Below, in pieces: positions 1 through 8,316 of a stretch of DNA of 21,707 nt. Source of the stretch: Bacteroidota bacterium (GTDB taxonomy: Bacteria; Bacteroidota; Bacteroidia; Chitinophagales; Chitinophagaceae); the NCBI GenBank assembly GCA_023436685.1, contig JAEZIL010000311.1, positions 1 through 21,707 on the forward strand. Direction: 5' to 3'. The notes below the pieces were generated by a model, which saw only the letters and a program-made list of their open reading frames with translations, was not told the origin of the DNA and did no database searches. How positions within the stretch are numbered: the first letter of the stretch is position 1; each line of letters begins with the position of its first letter. The position numbers and the translations under genes were made by a program.

Positions 1-1
1 C

Positions 2-904
2 CCTTTAGTTGCCAATACTAAGAAAGTGCTTAGCTACTTGCCAGTGTTCCTTCTAAAGCCAAATATTATGCATTTTGAATTTGGCACGCTGGCTAAAGAT
101 ATTGCGATGCTTAAAGAATTGACTGATGCAAAAATGATAGTTAGCTTTCGTGGGTATGATATGTATTACGCGGGCCTTGAAGATAAAAACTATTATACAG
201 ATGTATGGCAACATGCTGACGGTATCCATTTTTTGGGCAATGATTTAAAGCAACACGGTATTGCAAGAGGATATAGGTCAAAACAAATGGAAGTGATAAT
301 TCCACCTGCTATTGATATTGATTTTTTTAAACCTGTTAGCCCAAAGCGAAACAACGATGTTTTTAATATAATTAGCGTTGGTCGCCTTACCTGGCGCAAA
401 GGATACGACCAGGCGCTGAAAGCTATGAAGTATCTGAAAGAGCAAGACAAGGTGTTTCACTATACAATTGTTGGTGCAGGCGAACATCTAACAGCTATTC
501 AATTCATGATAAAAGACTTTGAACTGGAAAGCTACGTAACCTTGGCAGGTAACTTAAATAAAGAAGCAGTTCGGAACATGCTGAATACTGCAGACCTGTT
601 TCTGCAAGCATCAGTATCGGAAGGTTTTTGTAATGCTGTTTTGGAAGCCCAATCTATGGCATTGCCGGTTGTGTGTACCGATGCGGGAGGCTTAGTGGAG
701 AATGTTGCAAATGGCGTAACAGGCTACATAGTTCCCAGATGGGATATTAAAGAAATGGCCGATAAAATAGGTTGGTGTATTAATAATAAATTCCTGCTTT
801 CAAAATTAGGTGAGCAAGGAAGGCAGCGTGTTCTTCAGCACTTCAATGTGCAAGATCAAATAAACAAGTTTGTTGCTTTCTACAACAAGGTATATGCAGG
901 GTAA
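2..904 (+). CDS. GT4 family glycosyltransferase, 5' end outside the window
   Basis: Retaining GT-B glycosyltransferase, probably cytoplasmic and membrane-associated, adding one sugar to the lipid-linked repeat unit. The frame is open to the window edge: eight sense codons precede the GTG at 26, so that GTG is probably internal and the true start lies upstream. The visible 300 codons hold the end of the N-terminal Rossmann domain (HFEFGTLAKD, then SFRGYD) and the full C-terminal donor-binding domain. Counting from codon 26, the NIISVGRLTWRKG strand-turn that opens the C-terminal domain is near residues 114-126, and the EX7E motif of GT4 enzymes is complete (E199 and E207 in SEGFCNAVLE). The style resembles colanic-acid WcaL-type GT4 enzymes, but donor and linkage cannot be read from sequence. 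The stop codon overlaps the next gene by 11 nt, suggesting translational coupling. Confidence 0.9.
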   Translation, partial: PLVANTKKVLSYLPVFLLKPNIMHFEFGTLAKDIAMLKELTDAKMIVSFRGYDMYYAGLEDKNYYTDVWQHADGIHFLGNDLKQHGIARGYRSKQMEVIIPPAIDIDFFKPVSPKRNNDVFNIISVGRLTWRKGYDQALKAMKYLKEQDKVFHYTIVGAGEHLTAIQFMIKDFELESYVTLAGNLNKEAVRNMLNTADLFLQASVSEGFCNAVLEAQSMALPVVCTDAGGLVENVANGVTGYIVPRWDIKEMADKIGWCINNKFLLSKLGEQGRQRVLQHFNVQDQINKFVAFYNKVYAG

Positions 905-2519
905 TATAGCATTGCTACTTTTTTCTGATGTTGTTGTTGCGCGAAATGAAAATTTTGCTGAGCAATGGCATTTGCAGCATAAGGTTTCAAAATGTATTGA
1001 TGAACTGAAGCATATACTTAACAGTACCAATTGTGAATGGTTATTGCTTTGGGATGATACAGGTGATTTGCCACCAGCTGGATTATTAGCAGAGCTTACA
1101 ACAGAAAAAGTGGACGTATGGCATGCGGGTTTAAAAATGGGCATGGCTGGTTTACCTAAAACAATTGACTATGTTAACCCAACCTGGATGTATAATAAGG
1201 ATGCTGACATAAATGTGATACATTCATCATTCAGGTTGAGCATTAAAGCATCGCTCATACGTACATCGGTTTTGAAGCAGCTAATACACCTTGCCGGCAA
1301 TTATTCTTGTATAGATGCTATGGGCCTTGCTTTGGGATATGCCATGATAAAGTCTGGCTGCATCATACGCTATCATCCTGGTCTCTTAAATACCATCCGG
1401 CAAGCTATTTTATTTACTCTTAAAGATGAATGGATATTTGCAAGACAGTTTTATAGCATCAAGTGGCATCTATGGATATTGATGAACAGTAAAGGCTTAG
1501 CGAAAAACCTTGTAGCCTATTTTCAAACTTCCGGAGTTAAATACCAATCAGCAAAGCCGTGTATTCATCAGTCGGATGGAGAGTTGAAAGATGTTGCCTA
1601 TAAAACAGTATCTGTACTGGCGCCTACGCTAAAACGTTACCCTTACCTGGTAAATGAATTGAAGCAATTAAGTGTACAAACAATATTACCACAGCAGGTG
1701 CTTATAACCGACCAGACTGATATTGAAGAACGTGAAAGTTTGCCGATTGAAAATTACCCACAGCTACATATTCAATACTTTCCACAAGAAGAGAAAGGGC
1801 AGTGCCTGGCCTGGAATAAATTGCTTTCCGAATCGACAGGGGAATATGTTCTATTCTTAGGTGACGATGCCGACCATATAACTCCTGATTTTATAGAGAA
1901 ACTATTAGGTACTGCCCAAAACATGAATGCAGACATGGTGGCATCGAATGTAATAGAGATAGGTACGCCAGAGCAGCCCATTATTCCTTATTACTACATG
2001 TCAAATACTTTTCCTATTACGCTTATCAGGAAAGATATTTTAGATAAAACAGGTTATATGGATATGTTCTTCAATAGGAATATCCGTGCTGATCAGGACC
2101 TGATGATGCGCTGCCATTTACAAGGCTCACTCATGATATTTAATCCCAGCGCAACAGTACATCATCATCGGGCTTCTGTAGGCGGTTTGCGTACCCATAA
2201 GGCTCGTGTTGTAACTAATTACATGGCACGTAACTCTGTTTCGAAATTTGTTGTTCCCACTTCCTCCGAGCTATATCTTGTAAAAAAATATTTCAACGAA
2301 CAACAGTTTAAAAGCTTTGTACGTATAAAATACTTTAACCAGTTGATGGTAAAGGGGTCTATCTTAAGAAAGGTAGCCAAGTTGATTGTGTTTATTACTA
2401 AGTATCCATCTATTAATAAGCAGTATCACAATAATCTGCAAAATGCTAATGAAGCACTGGCACAATTAAAAAAAGCAAACACAGTTATGAACCGTTATGA
2501 AAGTGTTGCAGGTAATTGA
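894..2519 (+). CDS. Two-part GT2-type glycosyltransferase with a degenerate-looking N-terminal half
   Basis: The 541-aa protein has a recognisable GT2 (GT-A fold) domain in its C-terminal half, about residues 238-440. It begins VSVLAPTLKRYPYL, has a GDDAD metal/nucleotide motif at about 323-327 in the DXD position, and an RADQDLMMR segment at about 399-407 in the place of the usual acceptor-side acidic motif. The first 240 residues look like a second, diverged GT-A unit: a short hydrophobic beta strand, then WLLLWDDTGDLPP near 49-61, which resembles a DXD loop. A TTG 24 nt upstream would also open this frame; the ATG at 894 is preferred because it gives the shorter overlap (11 nt) and has AAGG 4 nt before it. 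The gene ends 23 nt inside the next one. Role in repeat-unit assembly is inferred from context; the sugar is unknown. Confidence 0.85.
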   Translation: MQGNIALLLFSDVVVARNENFAEQWHLQHKVSKCIDELKHILNSTNCEWLLLWDDTGDLPPAGLLAELTTEKVDVWHAGLKMGMAGLPKTIDYVNPTWMYNKDADINVIHSSFRLSIKASLIRTSVLKQLIHLAGNYSCIDAMGLALGYAMIKSGCIIRYHPGLLNTIRQAILFTLKDEWIFARQFYSIKWHLWILMNSKGLAKNLVAYFQTSGVKYQSAKPCIHQSDGELKDVAYKTVSVLAPTLKRYPYLVNELKQLSVQTILPQQVLITDQTDIEERESLPIENYPQLHIQYFPQEEKGQCLAWNKLLSESTGEYVLFLGDDADHITPDFIEKLLGTAQNMNADMVASNVIEIGTPEQPIIPYYYMSNTFPITLIRKDILDKTGYMDMFFNRNIRADQDLMMRCHLQGSLMIFNPSATVHHHRASVGGLRTHKARVVTNYMARNSVSKFVVPTSSELYLVKKYFNEQQFKSFVRIKYFNQLMVKGSILRKVAKLIVFITKYPSINKQYHNNLQNANEALAQLKKANTVMNRYESVAGN

Positions 2520-3525
2520 TACGCTAAACATTGGTGGTGCTGAAAAAGTAGCTGTAACGCTTACAAATTTACTTTGGCAAAAATCAATAACTACAGATGT
2601 ATTGTTAATAAGGCAGAAAGGTGCTTTAGCTGATACTGTAGTACCCAATGCACAGATCATTGTATTAGACCGTAAACGGAAATTGTCGCTAAACAAACTG
2701 TATGAAACACATACTATATGCAAGAAATACGACTTGGTGCATGTTCACATGCGTCATTGTTACGCTTATATAAGATTAGTTCAGTTATTATTCAATGGGA
2801 AATATAAGCTGATCTTGCACGATCATTTTGGCGATATAAATGTTAACAGGTCCGTGCCTATTTCCCTATCTGGCATCTTTAAACCGAAGTATTATATAGG
2901 CGTAAGCTTATCGCTTACAAGCTGGGCTAAGAATAAGCTGGGTTTAAACGATAGCGCTGTTTATCTTTTATTGAATAGCACTAATAGTGAGTATGTGGAT
3001 AGAAGAATTGTTGGCAGAACCAATAATATCTTATTGGTGAGTAATATCAGGCCAACAAAAAATATCGAGTTTGCAGTTAGCCTGATTGAAAATACCGATT
3101 ATAACCTTACTATTTACGGTAATAAAGGCGAAGGAAAATACTATGATACTATTAAAGAGTTAGCCAATGCTGCCGGAGTAAATATCGTAGAAGGGCAGTC
3201 TGACCTGACCGGTGAGTACACAAAATATGATATGGCGTTACATTGTAGTAAGTCGGAAACCGGGCCGCTGGTATTGCTTGAATATATGGCGCATGGTTTG
3301 CCCTTCCTTGCTTATAAAACCGGAGCCGTAGCAGAGATGGCGGCCGGGGAGTTGCCACTATATTTTATAGATAATTTCCGGCAAGAAGAATGGCTTAACA
3401 GAATAGAGCTTATAATGGCAAAGCAGTCTCATGCTGAATTGAAAGAAGTATTCAACAAGCATTTCTCTCCTCAAATATTCATCAATAATTGCCTGCAGAT
3501 ATACCAAAGAATAAACTCCTTGTAG
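2497..3525 (+). CDS. GT4 family glycosyltransferase
   Basis: A 342-aa GT-B enzyme. The start at ATG 2497 gives a typical GT4 N-terminus (MKVLQVIDTLNIGGAEKV) with the glycine-rich NIGGAEK loop that contacts donor or acceptor. The C-terminal domain begins near ILLVSNIRPTKNI (178-190) and carries an intact EX7E motif (E254 to E262, in SETGPLVLLE), followed by the usual GLPFLAYKTGAVAEM nucleotide-sugar loop. It is slightly shorter than a typical GT4 of about 370 aa but shows no break. It overlaps the gene before by 23 nt and the gene after by 37 nt, inside a tightly packed glycan operon. Role: transfer of one sugar to the growing lipid-linked oligosaccharide on the cytoplasmic side (family knowledge). 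Donor specificity is not readable. Confidence 0.9.
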   Translation: MKVLQVIDTLNIGGAEKVAVTLTNLLWQKSITTDVLLIRQKGALADTVVPNAQIIVLDRKRKLSLNKLYETHTICKKYDLVHVHMRHCYAYIRLVQLLFNGKYKLILHDHFGDINVNRSVPISLSGIFKPKYYIGVSLSLTSWAKNKLGLNDSAVYLLLNSTNSEYVDRRIVGRTNNILLVSNIRPTKNIEFAVSLIENTDYNLTIYGNKGEGKYYDTIKELANAAGVNIVEGQSDLTGEYTKYDMALHCSKSETGPLVLLEYMAHGLPFLAYKTGAVAEMAAGELPLYFIDNFRQEEWLNRIELIMAKQSHAELKEVFNKHFSPQIFINNCLQIYQRINSL

Positions 3526-4616
3526 TTTCTGATACTTCTCTTTATAGGAAAGAGGGTAAAGTATATGCATTTGGCCCAGTAGTACGTGAGCTCCTGGAGC
3601 TTGCTATAGTATTTGATGAAATTATATGGTTAGGTTGTAAAGAGCATACGCAATTGTACGCCGATACATTGGTTACTCATCCGAATATCAGGTGTGTACA
3701 AATGCCATCGGTAAAACATAAATACTTCAATGCGTTCTTTGCTTTGCTAGCATACCCAGTGTTCCTGTTTAATATTTTCAAATATTCATTATCAGCTACG
3801 CATATTCATACACGCGGCCCTTCACATCCTGCATTGCTAAGTGTTTTATATTCTTTTATTGATAGTAAAAGAGCTTACTGGCATAAATATGCCGGTGAAT
3901 GGAATAGGCCGGATATACCGACCTCATACCGCTTGCAGCGAATGTTGTTAAATAAGTTGCGCACTAAAAAAAACATTAAAATAACTGTAAATGCTTCGAT
4001 AGCTGAGGGTAATATTATTCCGTTTGAAAACCCTGCTTTATATGAAGATGAACTGAACGAATCTGTTGAAAAAGACTATTCCAGAGAACTATCGCTTTTG
4101 TTTGTTGGTAACCTCACCGAAGCAAAAGGAATAAATAATTTGCTAAGTGCCTTTCAATCAAACAACCTTTCCAATAGGTATATTAAATTGATAGTGGCCG
4201 GCGATGGCGATTTGATGAGTCAGATTAAGAGTCGGGTACATACTGGCATTGAAGTGGTAGGCTATCAGACCAGGGAGCAGCTTAAGCTCTATTATAAGCA
4301 ATGTCACTTTCTTCTGCTCCCCAGCCGGTCGGAAGGGTTTCCCAAAGTAATAGCCGAGGCAGCTGCTTATGGTTGTATACCGGTTGTGTCAGATATTTCT
4401 ATTATCTCCAGCTATGTGCAACATCAGGTAAACGGATTTTTAATGAATGATATTTCTGCTGCAGGAATAGTTCATACACTAAATACAATAGCAGCTTTAG
4501 ATACACTTAGTGCTATTAGTAGCAGGGCAAGGGGTATTGCCACTCTTTTTACTTACGAGCGTTTTATTCACCGGATCATAAGCGAAGTGTTTGCAACAGA
4601 TGCAGATAGAAGATAA
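3489..4616 (+). CDS. GT4 family glycosyltransferase with TTG start
   Basis: A 375-aa GT-B glycosyltransferase. The frame opens at TTG 3489 directly after an in-frame TAA, and no ATG or GTG follows before the first conserved strand (NKLLVVSDTSLYR), so TTG is the best start even though it overlaps the previous gene by 37 nt. The N-terminal domain includes a GPVVRELLEL helix and THIHTRGPSHPA. The C-terminal domain starts at LSLLFVGNLTEAKGINNLL (201-219) and has the EX7E motif intact (E282 to E290, in SEGFPKVIAE). The HTRGPSHP stretch followed by KYAGEWNRPD is seen in GT4 proteins of polysaccharide loci. Expected to act in the cytoplasm on lipid-linked repeat units. Sugar and linkage unknown. Confidence 0.87.
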   Translation: MPADIPKNKLLVVSDTSLYRKEGKVYAFGPVVRELLELAIVFDEIIWLGCKEHTQLYADTLVTHPNIRCVQMPSVKHKYFNAFFALLAYPVFLFNIFKYSLSATHIHTRGPSHPALLSVLYSFIDSKRAYWHKYAGEWNRPDIPTSYRLQRMLLNKLRTKKNIKITVNASIAEGNIIPFENPALYEDELNESVEKDYSRELSLLFVGNLTEAKGINNLLSAFQSNNLSNRYIKLIVAGDGDLMSQIKSRVHTGIEVVGYQTREQLKLYYKQCHFLLLPSRSEGFPKVIAEAAAYGCIPVVSDISIISSYVQHQVNGFLMNDISAAGIVHTLNTIAALDTLSAISSRARGIATLFTYERFIHRIISEVFATDADRR

Positions 4617-5997
4617 AAATATATCACAGGCCCGGGGTTTAACATTGCTACAAACCTTGCTTATAATACCAGGAGGGGTATTGCCATTCTTTTTTCCATT
4701 GGCTATTACGCTGTATTGGTTTACGATTGTCATAATATGCTTCCTGGCGCTTACCAGAGACAAGCCTCAATGGATATGGTACTGTATAGCTGCCTCGCCC
4801 GGTATGGAGGTATGGGCACGCATGAGCAGGGCACCTTATTTGCCCGATGAAACAGGAAAGTATTTTTTGTTGTATGCTATTATGTTGCTGGTTATACATC
4901 ATGTATTGAGGAGGTCTGAAAAACCTTTATACAGGGTGGGAATGGCAGTTATAATTTTATTTATACCAAGCCTTATAGCCGGTCTTTCCGGCTTTGATTT
5001 TCAAGATTGGGTGTTCAATATTTTAGGCCCGTTAGAATTGTGCGCATTGCTTTTACTCGCAGCTCGCGAGCGCTGGCCTATTGAAAACTTTTGTCGTACG
5101 CTGCAATGTGCGTTATTGCCTATTGTGGCGATGGTCATTTTTATCACTGTAAAAGCCCCTTCCTTCGAAGACCTTCAGTTTGGCCTGATAGCTAACTCCT
5201 CTGCATCTGGTGGCTTCGGGAGCAACCAAATTTCAACAATACTGGGCGCGGGTGTAGTGCTAACTATGCTATTGCTTTTGCTGCACCGTCCACTATTTGC
5301 TGTGAAATGGCTCAATTACCTGGTGCTGTTTTACCTGTTGTTCCGCGGGCTGCTTACCTTTTCAAGGGGAGGGGTTATAGTAGCTATAATAGGTATTATC
5401 GTGGCTCTATATCCGTATATATTCGAAAGCTTGCGTTCGTTTTTGCGCTATTCGGCACTGTTTGTTTTTCTAATACTGGCTGGTGCGCTTATTTTTATCA
5501 AGCTAAACGACATGACGGGCAATATGCTGCTTTTAAGATACGAAGGAGAAACCTATGGTACCTTATCAGGCACGCGTCAAAAATCCGTCAATCTTTTTTT
5601 ATCGGGCCGGGCAGATATTATACAATCAGATCTCGAAATATTTGCTGATCATCCCATTTGGGGTGCTGGCCCGGGGGGCGCAAGGCATTTAAGAGAAAGC
5701 TATGGTTACATGGCCTCAGCCGCACATACTGAATTTTCACGCCTACTTAGTGAACATGGGATAGCTGGTTTATGTATTATAGTGTTACTATCAGTTTTCC
5801 CATTTGTATGGATAAGGAGGCAAACTATTAAGCCATGGAAAGGAATTATCGGTGCTTTATTCACCCTGGCCATACTCACCAGTTTTCATGCGGCTATGCG
5901 TACCAATGTAACAGTTGTATTCTATGCCCTGGCTGCTATTCCTGTACTTTATTATTTAAATAATGAAGAAGAGAACGAGGATACTTTACCTGGGTAA
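4600..5997 (+). CDS. O-antigen polymerase/ligase-like integral membrane protein (Wzy/WaaL type)
   Basis: A polytopic inner-membrane protein of 465 aa with about 12 hydrophobic segments. Two features mark the Wzy_C/O-antigen ligase family: an LLTFSRGG motif at the start of a membrane helix (around residue 255), and a large periplasmic loop with SGRADIIQSDLEIFADHP, GAGPGGAR and HTEFSRLLSEHGI, in which the Arg and His residues are typical of the catalytic periplasmic loop. It would polymerise undecaprenyl-linked repeat units or ligate the glycan to an acceptor in the periplasm. Polymerase and ligase are hard to separate by sequence; the surrounding repeat-unit genes make a Wzy polymerase the likelier role. 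A TTG nine bases upstream could also start the protein; ATG 4600 is chosen. It overlaps the preceding gene by 17 nt and the following one by 35 nt. Confidence 0.85.
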   Translation: MQIEDKNISQARGLTLLQTLLIIPGGVLPFFFPLAITLYWFTIVIICFLALTRDKPQWIWYCIAASPGMEVWARMSRAPYLPDETGKYFLLYAIMLLVIHHVLRRSEKPLYRVGMAVIILFIPSLIAGLSGFDFQDWVFNILGPLELCALLLLAARERWPIENFCRTLQCALLPIVAMVIFITVKAPSFEDLQFGLIANSSASGGFGSNQISTILGAGVVLTMLLLLLHRPLFAVKWLNYLVLFYLLFRGLLTFSRGGVIVAIIGIIVALYPYIFESLRSFLRYSALFVFLILAGALIFIKLNDMTGNMLLLRYEGETYGTLSGTRQKSVNLFLSGRADIIQSDLEIFADHPIWGAGPGGARHLRESYGYMASAAHTEFSRLLSEHGIAGLCIIVLLSVFPFVWIRRQTIKPWKGIIGALFTLAILTSFHAAMRTNVTVVFYALAAIPVLYYLNNEEENEDTLPG

Positions 5998-6991
5998 TAT
6001 GCTTGCGCAAAAGGGCTTTACACCTACTGCCATAGAGCATTTAGGCCCGTTGCTCGAGGCAGAGGGCTATACAATTACCTATGCCAGCGACAAACGAAAT
6101 AAAGTAGCAAGGCTGATGGATATGGCTACCACAATATTAAAATTGCGTAATGAAATAGATATTGTGCTGATTGATACTTACAGTACTAAGGCCTTTTATT
6201 TTGCATGGACTGCTGCTTTTATATGCAGGAAAATTGGCAAACCCTACATCCCTGTTTTACATGGTGGAAATCTGCCTGAACGCTTCGATAATTCACCAAT
6301 GCTAGTCAATAGGTTATTCGGCAATAGTTTTATGAATGTTGCCGTATCGCCTTACCTGCAAGGCGAGATGCTGAAACGCAACTATCCTGTAAAATTAATT
6401 CCCAATAGTATCGATATAACCCACTACCCATTTAAAGAACGAGCAAGTTTGAAGCCTAACCTGCTATGGGTACGATCCTTTCATGAGCTGTATAACCCTG
6501 CAATGGCGCTTGAGGTATTGTATCGTTTAAAGGCCAGGTATCCTGCTGCAACAATAACCATGGTGGGGCCCGATAAAGATGGTTCGTTACAAATGTGTAA
6601 AGACTTGGCCACGCAACTTAATATTGCAGATAGTGTTGTATTTACAGGCAGGCTTACACAGTCTCAATGGATAGAACTATCTGCTAATTGTGATTTCTTT
6701 CTAAATACATCTACTGTTGACAATATGCCTTTCAGCATAGTTGAGGCGTTAGCATTAGGTCTAATAGTGGTTAGTACTGACGTAGGCGGCATACCTTACC
6801 TGATAAATACTTCAAATGGAATATTAGTGGGCAATAAGGATATAGATGGAATGGTTACTGCAATCCAAAACACATTGGAAAAAGATAAGGGCTCATATTA
6901 TAGTACAAATGCCCGTTCATCGGTAGCGCAGTACGATTGGAGCTTCATCAGACATTCATGGATTACACTTTTAGATAGCATTACAAGTTGA
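5963..6991 (+). CDS. GT4 family glycosyltransferase with an Asp in the first EX7E position
   Basis: A 342-aa GT-B glycosyltransferase. ATG 5963 gives a basic N-terminus followed by the first Rossmann strand (RILYLGNMLAQKG). VLHGGNLPERF at 98-108 and VAVSPYLQGEML near 127-137 are standard N-domain features, and the C-domain starts around LLWVRSFHELYNP (167-179). In the active-site segment the first acidic residue is Asp, not Glu (D253-NMPFSIV-E261), a conservative change found in part of the GT4 family; the following TDVGGIPYLI donor loop is normal, so activity is expected. It overlaps the polymerase gene by 35 nt and shares a TTGA start/stop overlap with the next gene. The donor sugar is unknown. 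Confidence 0.87.
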   Translation: MKKRTRILYLGNMLAQKGFTPTAIEHLGPLLEAEGYTITYASDKRNKVARLMDMATTILKLRNEIDIVLIDTYSTKAFYFAWTAAFICRKIGKPYIPVLHGGNLPERFDNSPMLVNRLFGNSFMNVAVSPYLQGEMLKRNYPVKLIPNSIDITHYPFKERASLKPNLLWVRSFHELYNPAMALEVLYRLKARYPAATITMVGPDKDGSLQMCKDLATQLNIADSVVFTGRLTQSQWIELSANCDFFLNTSTVDNMPFSIVEALALGLIVVSTDVGGIPYLINTSNGILVGNKDIDGMVTAIQNTLEKDKGSYYSTNARSSVAQYDWSFIRHSWITLLDSITS

Positions 6992-8316
6992 GGCCTGATA
7001 GGTTAACATATATATTAAAGGCACAAGGTTATCCTATAGTTGAGGCTAAAGCTGATTTAAAGCGCATTCAGGCTTTATCTCCGGTAGCTTTTCGCCAGTG
7101 GCAAATAGAGCAAGCATGGAGTATTGCTAAATACCATTATAGGCACAATTCATTCTATAGAGCAAAGGTTGGCAAGGTATTTCCCGATAAATGGGAAGAC
7201 TTGCCGGTTATAACCAAGAAAGACTTGCAACAGCCCTTAACAAAACTCATCAGTAATAATATTTCGCTTAAAAATTGTTACACTGGGAGTACTTCAGGGT
7301 CATCAGGCACGCCATTCTTTTTTGCAAAAGATAAATTTTCTCATGCAATGACCTGGGCCCTAATTGCCGATAGGTATAATTGGTATGGCATAGGGCATAA
7401 CGATTTACAGGCGCGTTTTTATGGTATGCCCAAAGAGGCATCAGGTAAATTCAAAGAACAACTGAAGGATGTTGCGATGAACCGAAGCCGTTTTAGTGTT
7501 TTTGATCTAAGCGATAGCATCCTCTACCAATATACTAACCGGTTTAAAAAGCAACGCTTTAAATATATATATGGTTATACCAATGCCTTGGTATTATTTG
7601 CCAGATACCTGCTATCTAAAAATATTGTACTAAATACAGTATGCCCTTCACTTTCGTTATGCATTAGCACATCAGAAGTTGCTACACCCGAAGATCATGC
7701 AATATTACAGTCGGCTTTTGGTGTACCACATATACGCGAATATGGTGTGTCTGAAACCTGCCTTACCGGGTTCGACCATCCTAATGGAAACTGGTTGCTA
7801 ACAGAAGAAACTTTAATGAATGAAACAGGAGGCAATGGTTTATTATTATCTACATCCCTGTTTAACAAAGCAATACCTATGGTACGCTATGAAACGGGCG
7901 ACTGTGTGAAACTGAAAGAGCAGCTTTGCCTTGGTAAGTACCATATCATTGAGCAGCTTCAAGGCCGTATTAACGATACCATCGTTTTGCCCGGCGGCCG
8001 GGTTGCAGCCGGACTTACATTCTACTACATATCGCGTAGTGTTCTGGAGCGTACCAATTGCCTGAAAGAATTCATTATAAGGCAAACAGGCCTTCAAACT
8101 TTCGTATTCGATATAGTTTCAGACAGAGACCTGACTGCCGATGAAACAATAGAAATAAAAAATAAAACAGCTTTGTATCTTGGGCCCGGGCTGGAGGTCG
8201 TTATAAACCGTGTTCCGGCTATTCAACGTACACAAGCAGGTAAGCTCAAAAATTTTTATTCGGAATTAACGCAAGTTGAAAAAGATAGTCATACTCACCC
8301 AATATTTTCCACCTGA
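6988..8316 (+). CDS. CapK/phenylacetate-CoA-ligase-like adenylate-forming enzyme
   Basis: A 442-aa member of the ANL (adenylate-forming) superfamily, CapK branch found in polysaccharide loci. Visible motifs: the phosphate-binding loop TGSTSGSSGTP (99-109), the substrate/AMP motif YGVSET (252-257), the RYETGD ribose-binding motif (300-305), and GRINDTIVLPGGR (326-338) at the hinge to the small C-terminal domain. The family activates carboxylic acids with ATP; in this setting the acid and its acceptor are unknown, and attachment of an acyl or amino-acid group to the glycan is only inferred. No acyl-carrier protein or acyltransferase gene is visible nearby. The start is TTG 6988, overlapping the previous stop as TTGA, a variant of the classic ATGA coupling. 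The gene ends 41 nt inside the next. Confidence 0.85.
   Translation: MRPDRLTYILKAQGYPIVEAKADLKRIQALSPVAFRQWQIEQAWSIAKYHYRHNSFYRAKVGKVFPDKWEDLPVITKKDLQQPLTKLISNNISLKNCYTGSTSGSSGTPFFFAKDKFSHAMTWALIADRYNWYGIGHNDLQARFYGMPKEASGKFKEQLKDVAMNRSRFSVFDLSDSILYQYTNRFKKQRFKYIYGYTNALVLFARYLLSKNIVLNTVCPSLSLCISTSEVATPEDHAILQSAFGVPHIREYGVSETCLTGFDHPNGNWLLTEETLMNETGGNGLLLSTSLFNKAIPMVRYETGDCVKLKEQLCLGKYHIIEQLQGRINDTIVLPGGRVAAGLTFYYISRSVLERTNCLKEFIIRQTGLQTFVFDIVSDRDLTADETIEIKNKTALYLGPGLEVVINRVPAIQRTQAGKLKNFYSELTQVEKDSHTHPIFST

Noticed and set aside
870..893. TTG start giving the GT2 protein eight more residues
   Set aside because: ATG at 894 gives a shorter overlap and a better upstream purine run; the extra residues add no domain.
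806..1144. 112-aa open frame on the - strand across the first gene junction
   Set aside because: Antisense to two well-supported glycosyltransferase genes, with low-complexity Ser-rich content.
4591..4599. TTG start three codons before the polymerase ATG
   Set aside because: ATG 4600 is the more usual codon and the added residues show no conserved feature.
5307..5648. 113-aa open frame on the + strand inside the polymerase gene
   Set aside because: Out-of-frame shadow of a strongly supported membrane protein; no signal or motif of its own.
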